A stretch of 64,000 nucleotides of DNA from assembly GCF_024345225.1 (NCBI RefSeq), contig NZ_BROD01000001.1, positions 310,001-374,000 on the forward strand, written 5' to 3'. Shown piece by piece: positions 26,657-36,127 of the stretch (position 1 is the first letter of the stretch; each line of letters opens with the position of its first letter). Below the pieces are notes generated by a model. The model ran no database searches. It saw nothing but the letters and a program-made list of their open reading frames with translations, and was not told where the DNA came from. This DNA is from Clostridium sp. TW13. Lineage in GTDB: Bacteria; Bacillota; Clostridia; Clostridiales; Clostridiaceae. Both the position numbers and the translations under genes were made by a program.

Positions 26657-27259
26657 TCATTTAAGAAATTCTCTATAGAAAGGGATAGCTTCTTGAAGCT
26701 GATCACCACATCTCATAAGTTCACCCATTACACGCTTTATTCCGTAGTCACTTTTATACCAATTGTTTTTGTTTATACCTTGAGTTTCAGCAGGACAAAG
26801 TAAAAATTCTGCTTCAGGAAATGCCCATTTATAATACATCAAGCATCGTCTTGCATGAAAGGCTTGACAACAAATAATGGCTTTTTTTATGTTCAAGTTA
26901 TTTTCATCAGTGACCTTACGAGATTTAAAGGCATTTTCATAAGTAAATTCAGCAGAATCTTCTCTTAAAATTGCAGTAGAAGGTACTCCACATTTTATTA
27001 ATACATCCTTCATATATTCCCATTCAGTAGCATAGTTTCCATTGTAGATATCTGATTTTGCCTTAGGTCCAGGGAAATATCCTAAATTCACACCATACTT
27101 TCCAGAAGGTAGAATATAAGGTACATCTTCATGTTTATATATTTCAGCTGCTCTTTCTGTAGGTGCAGGCCAAGAAGTCCCTGCAATAAAGATTATATCA
27201 GCCTTTTCAGGCTGGTTATCTAAAAATATAAAATTAGTAATATCATTAATAATCTTCAA
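26657..27259 (-). CDS. YdcF-family (DUF218) protein
   Basis: A 200-residue soluble protein of the DUF218/YdcF family. Landmarks are ADIIFIAGTSWPAPTERAAE (the G-rich first loop), PYILPSGKYGVN, the acidic LREDSAEFTYENA segment corresponding to the family's E-x-S-x-N-T-x-E-N-A motif, and IICCQAFHARRCLMYYKWAF. Some relatives bind S-adenosylmethionine; the function here is unknown. It is a single gene, convergent with the ABC exporter. Confidence 0.8.
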   Translation of the reverse strand: MKIINDITNFIFLDNQPEKADIIFIAGTSWPAPTERAAEIYKHEDVPYILPSGKYGVNLGYFPGPKAKSDIYNGNYATEWEYMKDVLIKCGVPSTAILREDSAEFTYENAFKSRKVTDENNLNIKKAIICCQAFHARRCLMYYKWAFPEAEFLLCPAETQGINKNNWYKSDYGIKRVMGELMRCGDQLQEAIPFYREFLK

Positions 27260-27572
27260 AGTAATTCCCCCAATTTTTAAATTATAATGTTAAATTTTTT
27301 GATATTCCCTTATATTATGAAAAGTGTTATTTCAAATAACTTTCTATTCTAATTATACTAATTTCCTCCATATGGTCAATATAAAAAGGGATAACCATTA
27401 ATAGTATAAAAGACAAAATAATATATTTTATGACTAAAATCTTGATAATTGTCATAAAAAATTGAAATAGGAAGAATATAGGTATAAAATAGGAAGCATA
27501 GGGTTATTTGATTATTTTAATAAAATATTAAAGTGAGTTGAGAAGATTAATTTGGCTGGGAGGAAACAATAT

Positions 27573-29582
27573 ATGAAGTTTAGAAACAAATTACTAACAA
27601 AATTAATAGGTAGTATTTCATTATTAGTAATATTACCTATAATCTCTTTAGGTTGTATTTCTGTATATAAATCCAAAAGTTCGCTTGAACAAACTTTAAA
27701 ATTAGCAAGTAAGCAAACACTTAAAGAAGTAAATAAAGGGTTTTCAAATCGTGTGGAAACAATATCAAGACAAGTTAATGTACTTACAAAAGATGATGAC
27801 ATACCAGATTTAACTGATTCCGAAGTAGAGCATAAGACAACAGTAGGATATGTTCAGCAGTCTATGAAGGTCACAAAAGAAACTAATGAAGGTATTCTAA
27901 ATGCATATTATGCAGGGGAATATGGGGAAATAATATTAGATAGTAAAGTGATGAATATAAAGGATTTTAATTTTAAAGAAAGAGATTGGTACAAGTTAGC
28001 TAAAGAGGCTAACGGAAAAGTGATATTTACTAAGCCATTTAAAGATAATGTTACAGGCAAACAAATTATGACTATAGCACAAGCAGTGATGGATTCAGAT
28101 AATAAATTTGTTGGAGTTGTAGCCATAGATTTATCTTTGGAATCTATGGAGTCATATTTTAAAAGTACAAAGTTATTAAATACTGGATTGATATTTCTTG
28201 TGGATGGTGATGGTAATGTTATATTAAGTAATAGCAATGATAAAAAAGGCGTGAAGAATTTTAGCGAGCTACCAGTTTGGAATAATGTGAAATCAGAAGC
28301 AGAAGGTAGCTACGAATGGAAGGATAAGCAAGGAAAATTAGATTACATATCACAAGAAACTAATCAAGCTACTTCATGGAAGTTAATTGGGATGATAAAT
28401 GGGGATGAAGTAAGGTCTAATATACGGGAACTGAACCTAGCAATAGTTATTACCATGGCAATAGCTATAGTTGCCGGAGTTATACTTGGGGCTATAATTG
28501 CGTTACGGATAATGAAAGAATTAAATAAAGTAAATAGAGTAATAGGCAAGGTAGCTAATGGAGACTTTACTGAGAGAGTAAAGGTAACAGTAAAAGATGA
28601 ATTTGGCATCTTGGGGAACAATGTTAACTCTATGGTGGAAAATGTATCAGAGCTTATACAAAGTGTTGAAACAACATCACAATCATTAGTAGAAGCATCA
28701 ATTAATATTTCAAGTATGTCAGAAGAGACTACAGCATCAGTTTCAGAGGTATCACATGCTATTCAAGAAGTTGCTAATGGTGCAACAAGCCAGGCTCAAT
28801 CATCTACAAGTGTAAGTGAAAGTGTAGAGGCATTGTCAAATGGCATGGATGAAATTGCAAAAGAAACTGAAGGTATTAGTAATTTATCTGATAAAACTGA
28901 ACACTTAAGTAGTAGAGGATTAAGAACTATTAGTGCACTTAGGGAAAAGTCAAAGAAAACAAAGGAGAACTCAATTGAGACAACAAGTATAGTCACTGAT
29001 ATGGTTAAGAGCATAGAGAAGATTAATTATATATCAAATGCTATATCAGAAATAACAGAACAAACTAATTTATTATCCTTAAATGCAAGCATAGAAGCAG
29101 CAAGGGCAGGCGAGTCAGGACGAGGGTTTGCCGTAGTTGCTGAAGAAATAAGAGGACTATCAGAAGAATCAAGAAATTCTACAAATCAGATTCAAAGTAT
29201 TGTAGAAGAGATAAATTCTAAGGCTAATGCAGCTAGAGAGGCTATGATTGAAAGTACAAAGCTTTTAGAAGTTCAGGATACTGAGATGGAATCTACTAAA
29301 GCGTTATTTAATGAAATAGCTGATTCAGTGGTTCAATTAACTGAAGCAATTAAGAAGATAAAAACTTTAAATGAAAAAATTAATGAAAATAAGTCAGAAG
29401 TAGCAGAACAAGTGGAGAGTATTGCATCTGTATCTGAGGAAACAGCTTCAGTTTCAGAGCAAGTATCAGCTTCAGTACAAGAAGTAAATGCAACAATGGA
29501 CGAGCTTACTGAGTATGCTAATAATCTTGAAAGTGTTGCTAATAAATTGAAGATTGAAATAAGTAAGTTTAAGTTCGATTAG
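27573..29582 (+). CDS. Methyl-accepting chemotaxis protein with dCache sensor
   Basis: A 669-residue chemoreceptor. Helix 1 is at about residues 9-31, followed by an extracellular dCache_1 domain (about 35-275, with [22 protein letters not shown]), helix 2 at about 285-307, HAMP, and a cytoplasmic signalling domain with the hairpin tip [20 protein letters not shown]. The TTG at 27552 is rejected in favour of the ATG at 27573 eight bases after GGGAGG. The Cache ligand is not known. A strong terminator follows. Confidence 0.93.
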   Translation: MKFRNKLLTKLIGSISLLVILPIISLGCISVYKSKSSLEQTLKLASKQTLKEVNKGFSNRVETISRQVNVLTKDDDIPDLTDSEVEHKTTVGYVQQSMKVTKETNEGILNAYYAGEYGEIILDSKVMNIKDFNFKERDWYKLAKEANGKVIFTKPFKDNVTGKQIMTIAQAVMDSDNKFVGVVAIDLSLESMESYFKSTKLLNTGLIFLVDGDGNVILSNSNDKKGVKNFSELPVWNNVKSEAEGSYEWKDKQGKLDYISQETNQATSWKLIGMINGDEVRSNIRELNLAIVITMAIAIVAGVILGAIIALRIMKELNKVNRVIGKVANGDFTERVKVTVKDEFGILGNNVNSMVENVSELIQSVETTSQSLVEASINISSMSEETTASVSEVSHAIQEVANGATSQAQSSTSVSESVEALSNGMDEIAKETEGISNLSDKTEHLSSRGLRTISALREKSKKTKENSIETTSIVTDMVKSIEKINYISNAISEITEQTNLLSLNASIEAARAGESGRGFAVVAEEIRGLSEESRNSTNQIQSIVEEINSKANAAREAMIESTKLLEVQDTEMESTKALFNEIADSVVQLTEAIKKIKTLNEKINENKSEVAEQVESIASVSEETASVSEQVSASVQEVNATMDELTEYANNLESVANKLKIEISKFKFD

Positions 29583-29622
29583 GAAGTCTGTAGAGTATTT
29601 TAGTAAGAGTTATTATAGTTAT

Positions 29623-29660
29623 AAAGCCTGTTATGTAGGGGGTACATAACAGGCTTTAGT
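29623..29660. terminator. Terminator after the chemoreceptor
   Basis: AAAGCCTGTTATGTA pairs perfectly with TACATAACAGGCTTT around a 5-base loop. Confidence 0.85.
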
Positions 29661-29706
29661 TATAAGTATTATAAATTTATATTGAGGGATCTAAATTAGT
29701 GAAAAA

Positions 29707-29820
29707 TTAAAATAATATAGGGAAAAGTATTAGTGCTGCAACTGCAATAGCCAAAGCTACTGCTTCTACTGCAATAATGACATTATATTTAATAATATTT
29801 CTTCTATACAATTCAATCAC
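29707..29820 (-). CDS. Small hydrophobic membrane ORF (37 codons)
   Basis: The minus strand encodes a 34-37 residue peptide: a basic head (LYRRNIIKYN) followed by one long hydrophobic helix (VIIAVEAVALAIAVAALIL) and the end FPILF. An AAGGGGTGAT site allows starts at GTG (29820) or TTG (29811). No other gene covers the place. The shape resembles single-helix membrane miniproteins or type I toxin peptides, but no family is recognised, and the ORF may be non-functional. Confidence 0.4.
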   Translation of the reverse strand: MIELYRRNIIKYNVIIAVEAVALAIAVAALILFPILF

Positions 29821-29945
29821 CCCTTGTTATGATTATTGACTTTTATATAATTTTTAAACATTGAAATATTTATAATTTATTTACATTTATGTCTAATAGG
29901 TGATAAACTAATTAAAAACAAATAATTTATTAGCGGGGAGATTTT

Positions 29946-30773
29946 ATGAAGAAAAAAGTTATAATTAGCATTATAGTATTATTATTAATTCTACTTGGCG
30001 GTGCTGGAACTTATTTATTTCTTAATGAGCAAAAGCAGAGTAAATTTGAGGCTTTATTGAATTCTGCAGAAAAGTTTATGGCAGCAAAAAAATATGAAGA
30101 AGCAAAAAGTGTATACAAACAAGCTCTTGATGTTAAATCTGATGACAAGGTTAATGGTAAAATTAATGAAATAAAACAAATTGAAGATAGTATTAAGAAA
30201 CTTGATGAAGTGCAGAAGATACTTGATAGTGGTACAGTTGAAGATGCATGTATAGCAATAGAAAAAATAACTTATAAATCTAAGGATATAGATGAAAGAG
30301 TTAATAACTTAAATGATAAGATAGATGAAAAAAAGAAAATTGAAGAGCAAGAACGAGCTAATAATGAAGAGAGCAGTTCTCATGAAATTATTGGAGTCGG
30401 AGGAATTAGAAAAATGGAACATCCTTGTATCGGTAGTAGTGATGCTGAAGGGGTGGAAAATGAACTTAGAGAATTTCAACAGCATATCAAAGTTTTTAGA
30501 GTTAGTTTAGGAACAAAAAGTTACAATATAGCTACTAGTAATCCACCAATACCACCGGCAGCAGGATATCGTCCTTTTCAAAGCTTTTTAAAAGCCTGCG
30601 TATCTCATTTTGTTCAAGTAAGGAATGATTTGAATCCAGAAAACATGAAATTTGATGCAATCGTTTGTGATGGATCATTTTATATTAATGTAATAGATGG
30701 GAAAACAATTGTTTATTCATGTGCCTTTGATTTGTATTCAGATGTAATTATGATGTATTATTCTAATAAGTAA
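29946..30773 (+). CDS. Anchored protein with coiled-coil/TPR-like linker, unknown function
   Basis: A 275-residue protein. Residues 6-26 form a membrane anchor without a lipobox. A helical, charged region with a TPR-like stretch (LLNSAEKFMAAKKYEEAKSV) covers about 35-140. A distinct C-terminal domain (about 148-275) contains GIRKMEHPCIGSSDAEG, PPIPPAAGYRPFQSFLKAC and IVCDGSFYINVIDGKTIVY, with four cysteines. I do not recognise that domain. The gene stands alone, with a GGGGAG site, and is followed by a hairpin and a long gene-free stretch. Confidence 0.7.
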   Translation: MKKKVIISIIVLLLILLGGAGTYLFLNEQKQSKFEALLNSAEKFMAAKKYEEAKSVYKQALDVKSDDKVNGKINEIKQIEDSIKKLDEVQKILDSGTVEDACIAIEKITYKSKDIDERVNNLNDKIDEKKKIEEQERANNEESSSHEIIGVGGIRKMEHPCIGSSDAEGVENELREFQQHIKVFRVSLGTKSYNIATSNPPIPPAAGYRPFQSFLKACVSHFVQVRNDLNPENMKFDAIVCDGSFYINVIDGKTIVYSCAFDLYSDVIMMYYSNK

Positions 30774-30783
30774 GAAATTAAAA

Positions 30784-30824
30784 GTAGCAACCAACTCATA
30801 ATAGATATAAGTTGATTGCTACTC
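30784..30824 (+). terminator. Hairpin after the unknown anchored protein
   Basis: AGTAGCAA...AACT pairs with AGTT...TTGCTACT. There is no clear T-run, so termination is only probable. Confidence 0.5.
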
Positions 30825-30842
30825 TATAAAAGAGCACTTAAC

Positions 30843-31262
30843 AATCTTCACTTGCACCAATATAAGTAAAAAATTTATCAAAAGTAGATAAATTAGAATA
30901 CCAAATAATAATCTTTCGACTATTATATAGCACCTACTCACCTATAAAGATGGTTTGTTCAACTACATAAAATATTTTCACAACTATAAATAACCTTTCG
31001 GCTAAATATAACCATTAGATCGAAATCATGCAATACTTTAGGCAATCTTAGCTCGACTCCATATCATAAGTTGGAACCTTTATATAATCAAATTACTTCG
31101 ACTATATAAAAGCTTTTCCTCACAGTATAGAATTTTATCTCCGACTATATATAAGCTAAAATTTATTATGATTTTAACCTATAGGTAATCTTTGCTCGAC
31201 TTATATTCACCTCTTTATCAAAAGCAAATATAAATCTTTGCTCGACTGTTAAGCACCCTATG
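30843..31262. repeat. Degenerate tandem array of about 45 bp period
   Basis: A core close to AATCTTTGCTCGACTATATA recurs. Its CGACT (or one-base variants CAACT, CGGCT) falls at 30917, 30960, 30999, 31054, 31099, 31142, 31197 and 31243. The intervals are 43, 39, 55, 45, 43, 55 and 46. A ninth, more diverged unit begins at 30843. The sequence between cores also aligns loosely. The units are too diverged and the intervals too variable for a CRISPR array. Confidence 0.6.
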
Positions 31263-31440
31263 CTATTATGATAACCAGTAGAAGTTTTTATATACTTAGT
31301 AATTAATGGATATATGCAAGTATTAAATATTTAGTGCAAACCCTTATATATTCAAGTAAATAAAATACATGTTTGAGTAATATGTACGGTTATTTAGGTA
31401 GAATTCTATTTAGAACTTATTAGAACTTATACAGTAAGAG

Positions 31441-31540
31441 CTATGTAGAAGTGTTCCACTAAAATGTTGGTGGACAAGTTCTGAAATTTTGACAAAAAAA
31501 CCTATAATTCTACCAACATTTAGATGGAATAGAACTATAG
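31441..31540 (+). repeat. Family B palindromic repeat, copy 2 (diverged)
   Basis: 100 bases with ATGTTGGTGGACAAGTT and CTACCAACATTTAGATGGAA; the ends CTATGTAGAA and ATAGAACTATAG pair imperfectly. It carries a longer, different loop than copies 1 and 3. Confidence 0.75.
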
Positions 31541-31624
31541 GCGTTTTTAAAATATTCACATTAGGATATATAAGATCGTATATGAGAATATCGTCTTAAA
31601 TTCGCAAATCAAATATTTATTAGT

Positions 31625-32410
31625 TTAAATAATTATGTTAAAGCAATGATTTAGTGGGCCACTTCCAGCACCTAAATCAAGATTTGCTTTCAATGCACCA
31701 GTAATGTAACTTTTTGCATTTTTGACACTATCATTCATATTGAAACCTAGTGCAAGGTTAGAGGCAATGGCAGATGAAAGTGTGCAGCCAGTTCCGTGAG
31801 TGTTTGGATTATCAATCTTTTCTCCATTAAACCAAGTAACTTTCCCATCAATATATAATAAGTCGTCAGCACTATCTGTAAGATGCCCACCTTTTATTAA
31901 AACAGAACCATTTAATAGTGATGAAATCACCTTAGCTGCTTCTAACATTTGTTCAGTATTTTCAATGGAGAAGCCGCAAAGAGCTTCAGCTTCAGAAATA
32001 TTTGGAGTTATAATATCAGCTAGTGGTATAAGTTTGTTTTTTAAAGTATCCATAGCGTCACTGCACATCAAGGCATGGCCGCTTGTTGAAAACATCACAG
32101 GATCTACAACTATATTTTGGGCATTATACTCTTTAAGTTTTTTTACTATGACATCAATTAGAGAAATTGAAGACACCATTCCTATTTTAATTGCATCTGG
32201 GAAGATATCTTTAAATATGCAATCAAGCTGTTGTTCTAAGAATTCAGAAGTGGATTCTAAAACTCCATAGACTCCAGTGGTATTTTGAGCTGTTAATGCT
32301 GTAATGGCACTCATAGCATAAACTTTATGAGCTGTCATTGTCTTAATATCAGCTTGAATTCCAGCACCACCACTGCAATCTGAACCAGCAATAGTTAAAA
32401 CCTTTTTCAT
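31625..32410 (-). CDS. thiD: ThiD, hydroxymethylpyrimidine/phosphomethylpyrimidine kinase
   Basis: A 261-residue ribokinase-fold enzyme of normal length, phosphorylating HMP and HMP-P for thiamine synthesis. It shows AGSDCSGGAGIQADIKT at the N-terminus, the VDPVMFSTSGHALM strand and the anion hole with the catalytic Asp in NTHGTGCTLSSAIAS. It is the last gene of cytX-thiM-thiD, 15 bases after thiM, and falls under the TPP riboswitch upstream of cytX. Confidence 0.96.
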   Translation of the reverse strand: MKKVLTIAGSDCSGGAGIQADIKTMTAHKVYAMSAITALTAQNTTGVYGVLESTSEFLEQQLDCIFKDIFPDAIKIGMVSSISLIDVIVKKLKEYNAQNIVVDPVMFSTSGHALMCSDAMDTLKNKLIPLADIITPNISEAEALCGFSIENTEQMLEAAKVISSLLNGSVLIKGGHLTDSADDLLYIDGKVTWFNGEKIDNPNTHGTGCTLSSAIASNLALGFNMNDSVKNAKSYITGALKANLDLGAGSGPLNHCFNIII

Positions 32411-32425
32411 AGTAATCCTCCTAAT

Positions 32426-33250
32426 CTATATTGTTTCTATTTTCATTTTTTTATTTAATATAGAGCTGTTTATTTTGCTCATATAATCAATTATATATGT
32501 TCTTAATGAAGAGGTTCCCTCATCAAGTTTAGTTACTTTCTCTAATGCTAATTCCCCACATATACCCATGGCAGAAACGGCACAAGCTGTTGAATCTAAA
32601 AGATTATCATAATTTCCACCACAGAAGCTTGCTATAACTGTAGTTAACATGCAGCCTGTACCTGTGATTTTTGACATAGCAGAAGTACCATTCTTAATTA
32701 TATAGGCTTTTTGGCTATCAGCTACTATATCTATAGCACCTGTAATAGCGATAATTGCTCCTGTTTTTTGGCTTAGAGCTTTAGCAAAGCTAACTACTTC
32801 TTTTAAATTATCATTACTTACTGCATCATTAATATCTGTATCAACACCTTTAGTAGTGCCACTGCCAGCATTTACAGCCTTAATTTCTGAGATATTTCCT
32901 CTAATAACTGAAAAGTTAACTGCACTTAAAAGTTTTTTTACAGTATCATTTCTAAATTTTGAAGCACCAGCTCCTACAGGGTCAAGAATAACTGGATGTT
33001 TTAATTCGTTAGCTTTCTTACCAGCCTTTATCATGGAATCAATAGTGCGTTCATTAAGAGTACCAATGTTAATTACAAGAGTGTTACATATAGATGTGAT
33101 ATCTTCAACCTCATTGATATCGTCTGCCATTATTGGTGAGCCACCACAAGCAAGAATTATATTGGCACAATCATTAACAGTAACATAATTTGTAATGCTG
33201 TGAACTAGAGGTGTTTTTTCTTGAACATTTTTTAAAATTTCTTCAAACAT
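32426..33250 (-). CDS. thiM: ThiM, hydroxyethylthiazole kinase
   Basis: A 274-residue enzyme phosphorylating the thiazole alcohol for thiamine salvage. Motifs are LVHSITNYVTVNDCANIIL, GGSPIMADD, VILDPVGAGASKFR and the glycine-rich active site SKITGTGCMLT. The start at 33250 has GAGGGAAAAAT in front; further in-frame codons upstream overlap cytX. It sits in the middle of the salvage operon. Confidence 0.96.
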   Translation of the reverse strand: MFEEILKNVQEKTPLVHSITNYVTVNDCANIILACGGSPIMADDINEVEDITSICNTLVINIGTLNERTIDSMIKAGKKANELKHPVILDPVGAGASKFRNDTVKKLLSAVNFSVIRGNISEIKAVNAGSGTTKGVDTDINDAVSNDNLKEVVSFAKALSQKTGAIIAITGAIDIVADSQKAYIIKNGTSAMSKITGTGCMLTTVIASFCGGNYDNLLDSTACAVSAMGICGELALEKVTKLDEGTSSLRTYIIDYMSKINSSILNKKMKIETI

Positions 33251-33272
33251 ATTTTTCCCTCCCAAAGAATTT

Positions 33273-34457
33273 TTATTTGCGGATAATTTTTTTAAAATAA
33301 TTAACGAGTAAACATAAAATAGAAACAACAATCATTACAGGAACAGTACTGCCTAAAGGCGTATCTAATTGAATAAACTTTCTATATACAATAAATCCTA
33401 TTATCCACACAATGATATTGGATATATTAACTGATTCTGTAACCTGTGTATGTTTTAATATAAAATAATCTGTAATTAGTATAGTAATCATAGGTGCAAA
33501 CACTGAACCTATAAAGTAAAGGAAATCTTGATATTGTTCAATTGGAGTAAACATTGCTATAACAGTTCCGATGATACAAACAAGAATTGTTATAAACTTT
33601 TCGTTTAAATTTTTATTTATATTAAGTGCGCTTATGGCAGCTGAATATACATCTAAAAATGTAGTAGTAACTGTAGAAAGTAGTACAACTATTACCCCAG
33701 CGATTCCAAGTCCAGCACTAACTAAGATTTGAGATATATCTGTGGTACCAGTATATAATGCAGCTCCTAACCCAATAATGTACATAAAGTTACTACCTAT
33801 AAAATAAGAAATAACGCTAATGGCATTTGCGGCTTTAGGTTTGTCAGCCTTACTTGTATAATCAGCTATTAGTGGCAGCCAAGATAATGGCATAGCTACA
33901 CCTAGCTCAACAGCAGTTCCAAAGCTCATTACATCACTTGAGGAATAAACTTTATTTCCTTTAAAAATTATTGCAGCGAGAATACCACATAATACTAATA
34001 AACCACCAACTGCAAATAAGTTAAGTTTGCCTAGATTTTTAATTCCTACAACTATCCAGATTATTATTAGCAAACCAATCAGTATACACCATAACCATTC
34101 ATTATGGTAATTTATAATTGAACCAGTTATAGTATCTAAAGCTTTTGCACCACTAATAACCATAACAGCAGTCCAACCTATTAGTTGAAGAATATTTAGA
34201 ATTGAAAATAGGTATGAGCCTTTTTCACCAAAAGAGATTCTCCCAGATTCCATAGAGGCCATTCCACTTTTAGACCCAATAAGTCCTGCAAAGTATAAAA
34301 GAATACAGCCAATAAAATGACCTAAAACAATTGCGGTTACTCCTGTACTGAAACCCAGTGGGGCAATAAGTGAACCTGTTAATATTTCTGCAATAGAAAT
34401 TGCAGCTCCAAACCACAATAAAGAATTGTTTAATAGAGAAGTTTTTTCTTTAGTCAT
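33273..34457 (-). CDS. cytX: CytX, probable hydroxymethylpyrimidine permease (NCS1 family)
   Basis: A 394-residue membrane protein with about 12 helices, opening SLLNNSLLWFGAAISIAEILTG as in CytX-type nucleobase:cation symporters. The ATG at 34457 is chosen for its AAGGAGTG site; earlier in-frame codons lie in the leader hairpin. First gene of the TPP-controlled operon, it fits HMP uptake feeding ThiD. ThiM supplies the thiazole half; no thiE is seen in the window. Confidence 0.9.
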   Translation of the reverse strand: MTKEKTSLLNNSLLWFGAAISIAEILTGSLIAPLGFSTGVTAIVLGHFIGCILLYFAGLIGSKSGMASMESGRISFGEKGSYLFSILNILQLIGWTAVMVISGAKALDTITGSIINYHNEWLWCILIGLLIIIWIVVGIKNLGKLNLFAVGGLLVLCGILAAIIFKGNKVYSSSDVMSFGTAVELGVAMPLSWLPLIADYTSKADKPKAANAISVISYFIGSNFMYIIGLGAALYTGTTDISQILVSAGLGIAGVIVVLLSTVTTTFLDVYSAAISALNINKNLNEKFITILVCIIGTVIAMFTPIEQYQDFLYFIGSVFAPMITILITDYFILKHTQVTESVNISNIIVWIIGFIVYRKFIQLDTPLGSTVPVMIVVSILCLLVNYFKKIIRK

Positions 34458-34470
34458 AATTACACTCCTT

Positions 34471-34505
34471 AAAATAAAATATAGGACATACCAACGGTAC
34501 ATCCT
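34471..34505 (-). terminator. Expression-platform terminator of the TPP riboswitch
   Basis: On the minus strand AGGATGTACC and GGTATGTCCT form a 10-pair stem with two wobble pairs and a 3-base loop, followed by ATATTTTATTTT. It lies between aptamer and cytX, so TPP binding would end transcription. Confidence 0.75.
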
Positions 34506-34522
34506 ATTAACATCATTTTAAG

Positions 34523-34613
34523 GTTTCCTACGTTGGCATTATCCAAATCAGGTATATGGGTCGAAGTTAATGTTTACTTCCTCTCAGCCTGCCAATACAA
34601 GCTCCCCTGGTAT
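34523..34613 (-). promoter_or_regulatory. TPP riboswitch aptamer upstream of cytX-thiM-thiD
   Basis: On the minus strand the conserved blocks appear in order: GGGGAGC, GCTGAGAGG, GACCC, ACCTGATTTGGATAATGCC and AACGTAGGAAA. This is the THI element that binds thiamine pyrophosphate. Confidence 0.96.
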
Positions 34614-34620
34614 TTAATTG

Positions 34621-34690
34621 TCATCTGAAAATAAATAACAAGTTCAAATATGCGTCGCATATGGACTTACTTATTATCAGAGTATGTCAT
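34621..34690 (+). repeat. Family A palindromic repeat, full-length form
   Basis: The left arm ATCTGAAAATAAATAACAAG and the right arm CATATGGACTTACTTATTAT surround a palindromic ATATGCGTCGCATAT centre. It lies directly upstream of the TPP aptamer on the operon's leading side. Confidence 0.75.
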
Positions 34691-34859
34691 ATCCAATAAA
34701 GTATATAACAATAGAATTTTTTTGTAAAGAATATTTTATAAGTAAAAATCTTCCCTACATTCTTATTATAGCACAGAAAAAAAATAAATTGCAGACTTAT
34801 ATTAGGAAAAAAATGTATGTATAATAAAGCCATTGTTTCATAAAAGGGGGAATGGTTCT

Positions 34860-36080
34860 ATGTATAAAAACTTAGTTAAAAATAAAAGTTTTATGCTATT
34901 GAGTTTAGGAGGATTTATTTCAGCTATTGGGGACTATATGTATTATGTAGCCATAACAATTGCACTCTATGATATGACCAAATCTGTAATGTCAATTGCA
35001 TTAATGTGGCTTTCAAGGGCAGTGTTGAGAATTCCGGTTCAATATTTAGCAGGCATAATGACAGATAGATATAATAAGAAAAAAATCATTTTTTACGCAA
35101 ACTCAATCAGTTCAATAATAGCATTTCTATTTATTTTTGCAGATAACAATAGAATTTGGCTTGCATATATATTAGCTTTTCTTTTACAGTCACTAAATGA
35201 TTTAGATGAAAGTTCTGAAAGTGCAATTCTTCCAGAGTTAGTTATAAAAGAAGAATTACCATATGCTAATTCTGTATTTTCAGTTTTGCAATCTATATGT
35301 ACATTTTTATCTCCAGCTTTGGCAGGCGTAATTTATAAAGTCTACGGAAGCAATATATTATTTGTAATTAATGCAATAAGTTTTCTTATAGCAGGAGTTT
35401 TATTTAGCTTTATAAAATATACACACTGCACTGTAGGCAATAGTATATCTAAGTTTGAAATATTTAAGAGTGGAGCAGAAGGATTTAAAATTATATTAAA
35501 ATATACAGATATAAAAAATATGCTTGTAGTTGTTAGCATGATTGCGGTTTTAGGAAGATTCTATGAAACTTATAAGGTAGTTATAGCAGATGTGCAATTA
35601 AGAATAGGTTCTGATGGGATAATTTATTTTGATTATGCTTTTGCAATAGGAGGTCTATTAGTTCCTTTAATTTTAAAGTGGCTATCAAAATATAAACAAA
35701 TAAAAATATTTATAATAGCCTCATTAATAACAGGAATAGGTTTTTTGATTTTTGGATATTCCAATCAGTTTATATTTACATTTATAGTTTTAATATTAGT
35801 AGGCATTGTCCAAACAATCCAAGGTATATACTCAAGAAGCATAATACAAAAAGAAATACCTCAAGAGTATATTGGAAGAGTATTTTCTTTCTATAAAATA
35901 CTTCTAACTGCTTTTGCAATCTTAGGATTAATAATCGCAGATCCTTTATATAAAGCTTTAGGAGCAGGAAATTCATTTTTCATTATAGTGCTTGTTTTAT
36001 TGATTATATGTGTGAAACAGTTGCTTCATAAGGATAATAATTGTAATAGTAATAGTAATTTAGAAAAGAGAAACTTATAG
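34860..36080 (+). CDS. Major facilitator superfamily efflux protein (macrolide-efflux-like)
   Basis: A 406-residue protein with about 12 membrane helices and the MFS cytoplasmic loop GIMTDRYNKKKIIF after helix 2. The N-terminus SFMLLSLGGFISAIGDYMYYVA resembles MefA/NRE-type exporters. A TTG nine codons upstream is rejected because the ATG at 34860 follows AAAAGGGGG at good spacing. The substrate is unknown; it is a single gene. Confidence 0.85.
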   Translation: MYKNLVKNKSFMLLSLGGFISAIGDYMYYVAITIALYDMTKSVMSIALMWLSRAVLRIPVQYLAGIMTDRYNKKKIIFYANSISSIIAFLFIFADNNRIWLAYILAFLLQSLNDLDESSESAILPELVIKEELPYANSVFSVLQSICTFLSPALAGVIYKVYGSNILFVINAISFLIAGVLFSFIKYTHCTVGNSISKFEIFKSGAEGFKIILKYTDIKNMLVVVSMIAVLGRFYETYKVVIADVQLRIGSDGIIYFDYAFAIGGLLVPLILKWLSKYKQIKIFIIASLITGIGFLIFGYSNQFIFTFIVLILVGIVQTIQGIYSRSIIQKEIPQEYIGRVFSFYKILLTAFAILGLIIADPLYKALGAGNSFFIIVLVLLIICVKQLLHKDNNCNSNSNLEKRNL

Positions 36081-36127
36081 TGAAGGAAGAAAATAGTATT
36101 ATAGATTAAATAAACAGAATATAAGCT

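Larger units (their letters stand above)
30774..31624. other. 850-base gene-free region
   Basis: It contains a hairpin (30784-30824), the degenerate tandem array (30843-31262), about 180 bases with nothing recognised, and a family B repeat (31441-31540). No coding frame is supported. Confidence 0.8.

Noticed and set aside
30843-31262. Possible CRISPR array
   Set aside because: The repeat units are strongly diverged, intervals vary from 39 to 55 bases, the between-unit sequence also aligns, and no cas gene is present.
31800-32270. 156-codon plus-strand ORF opposite thiD
   Set aside because: Antisense to a clear ThiD; no independent support.
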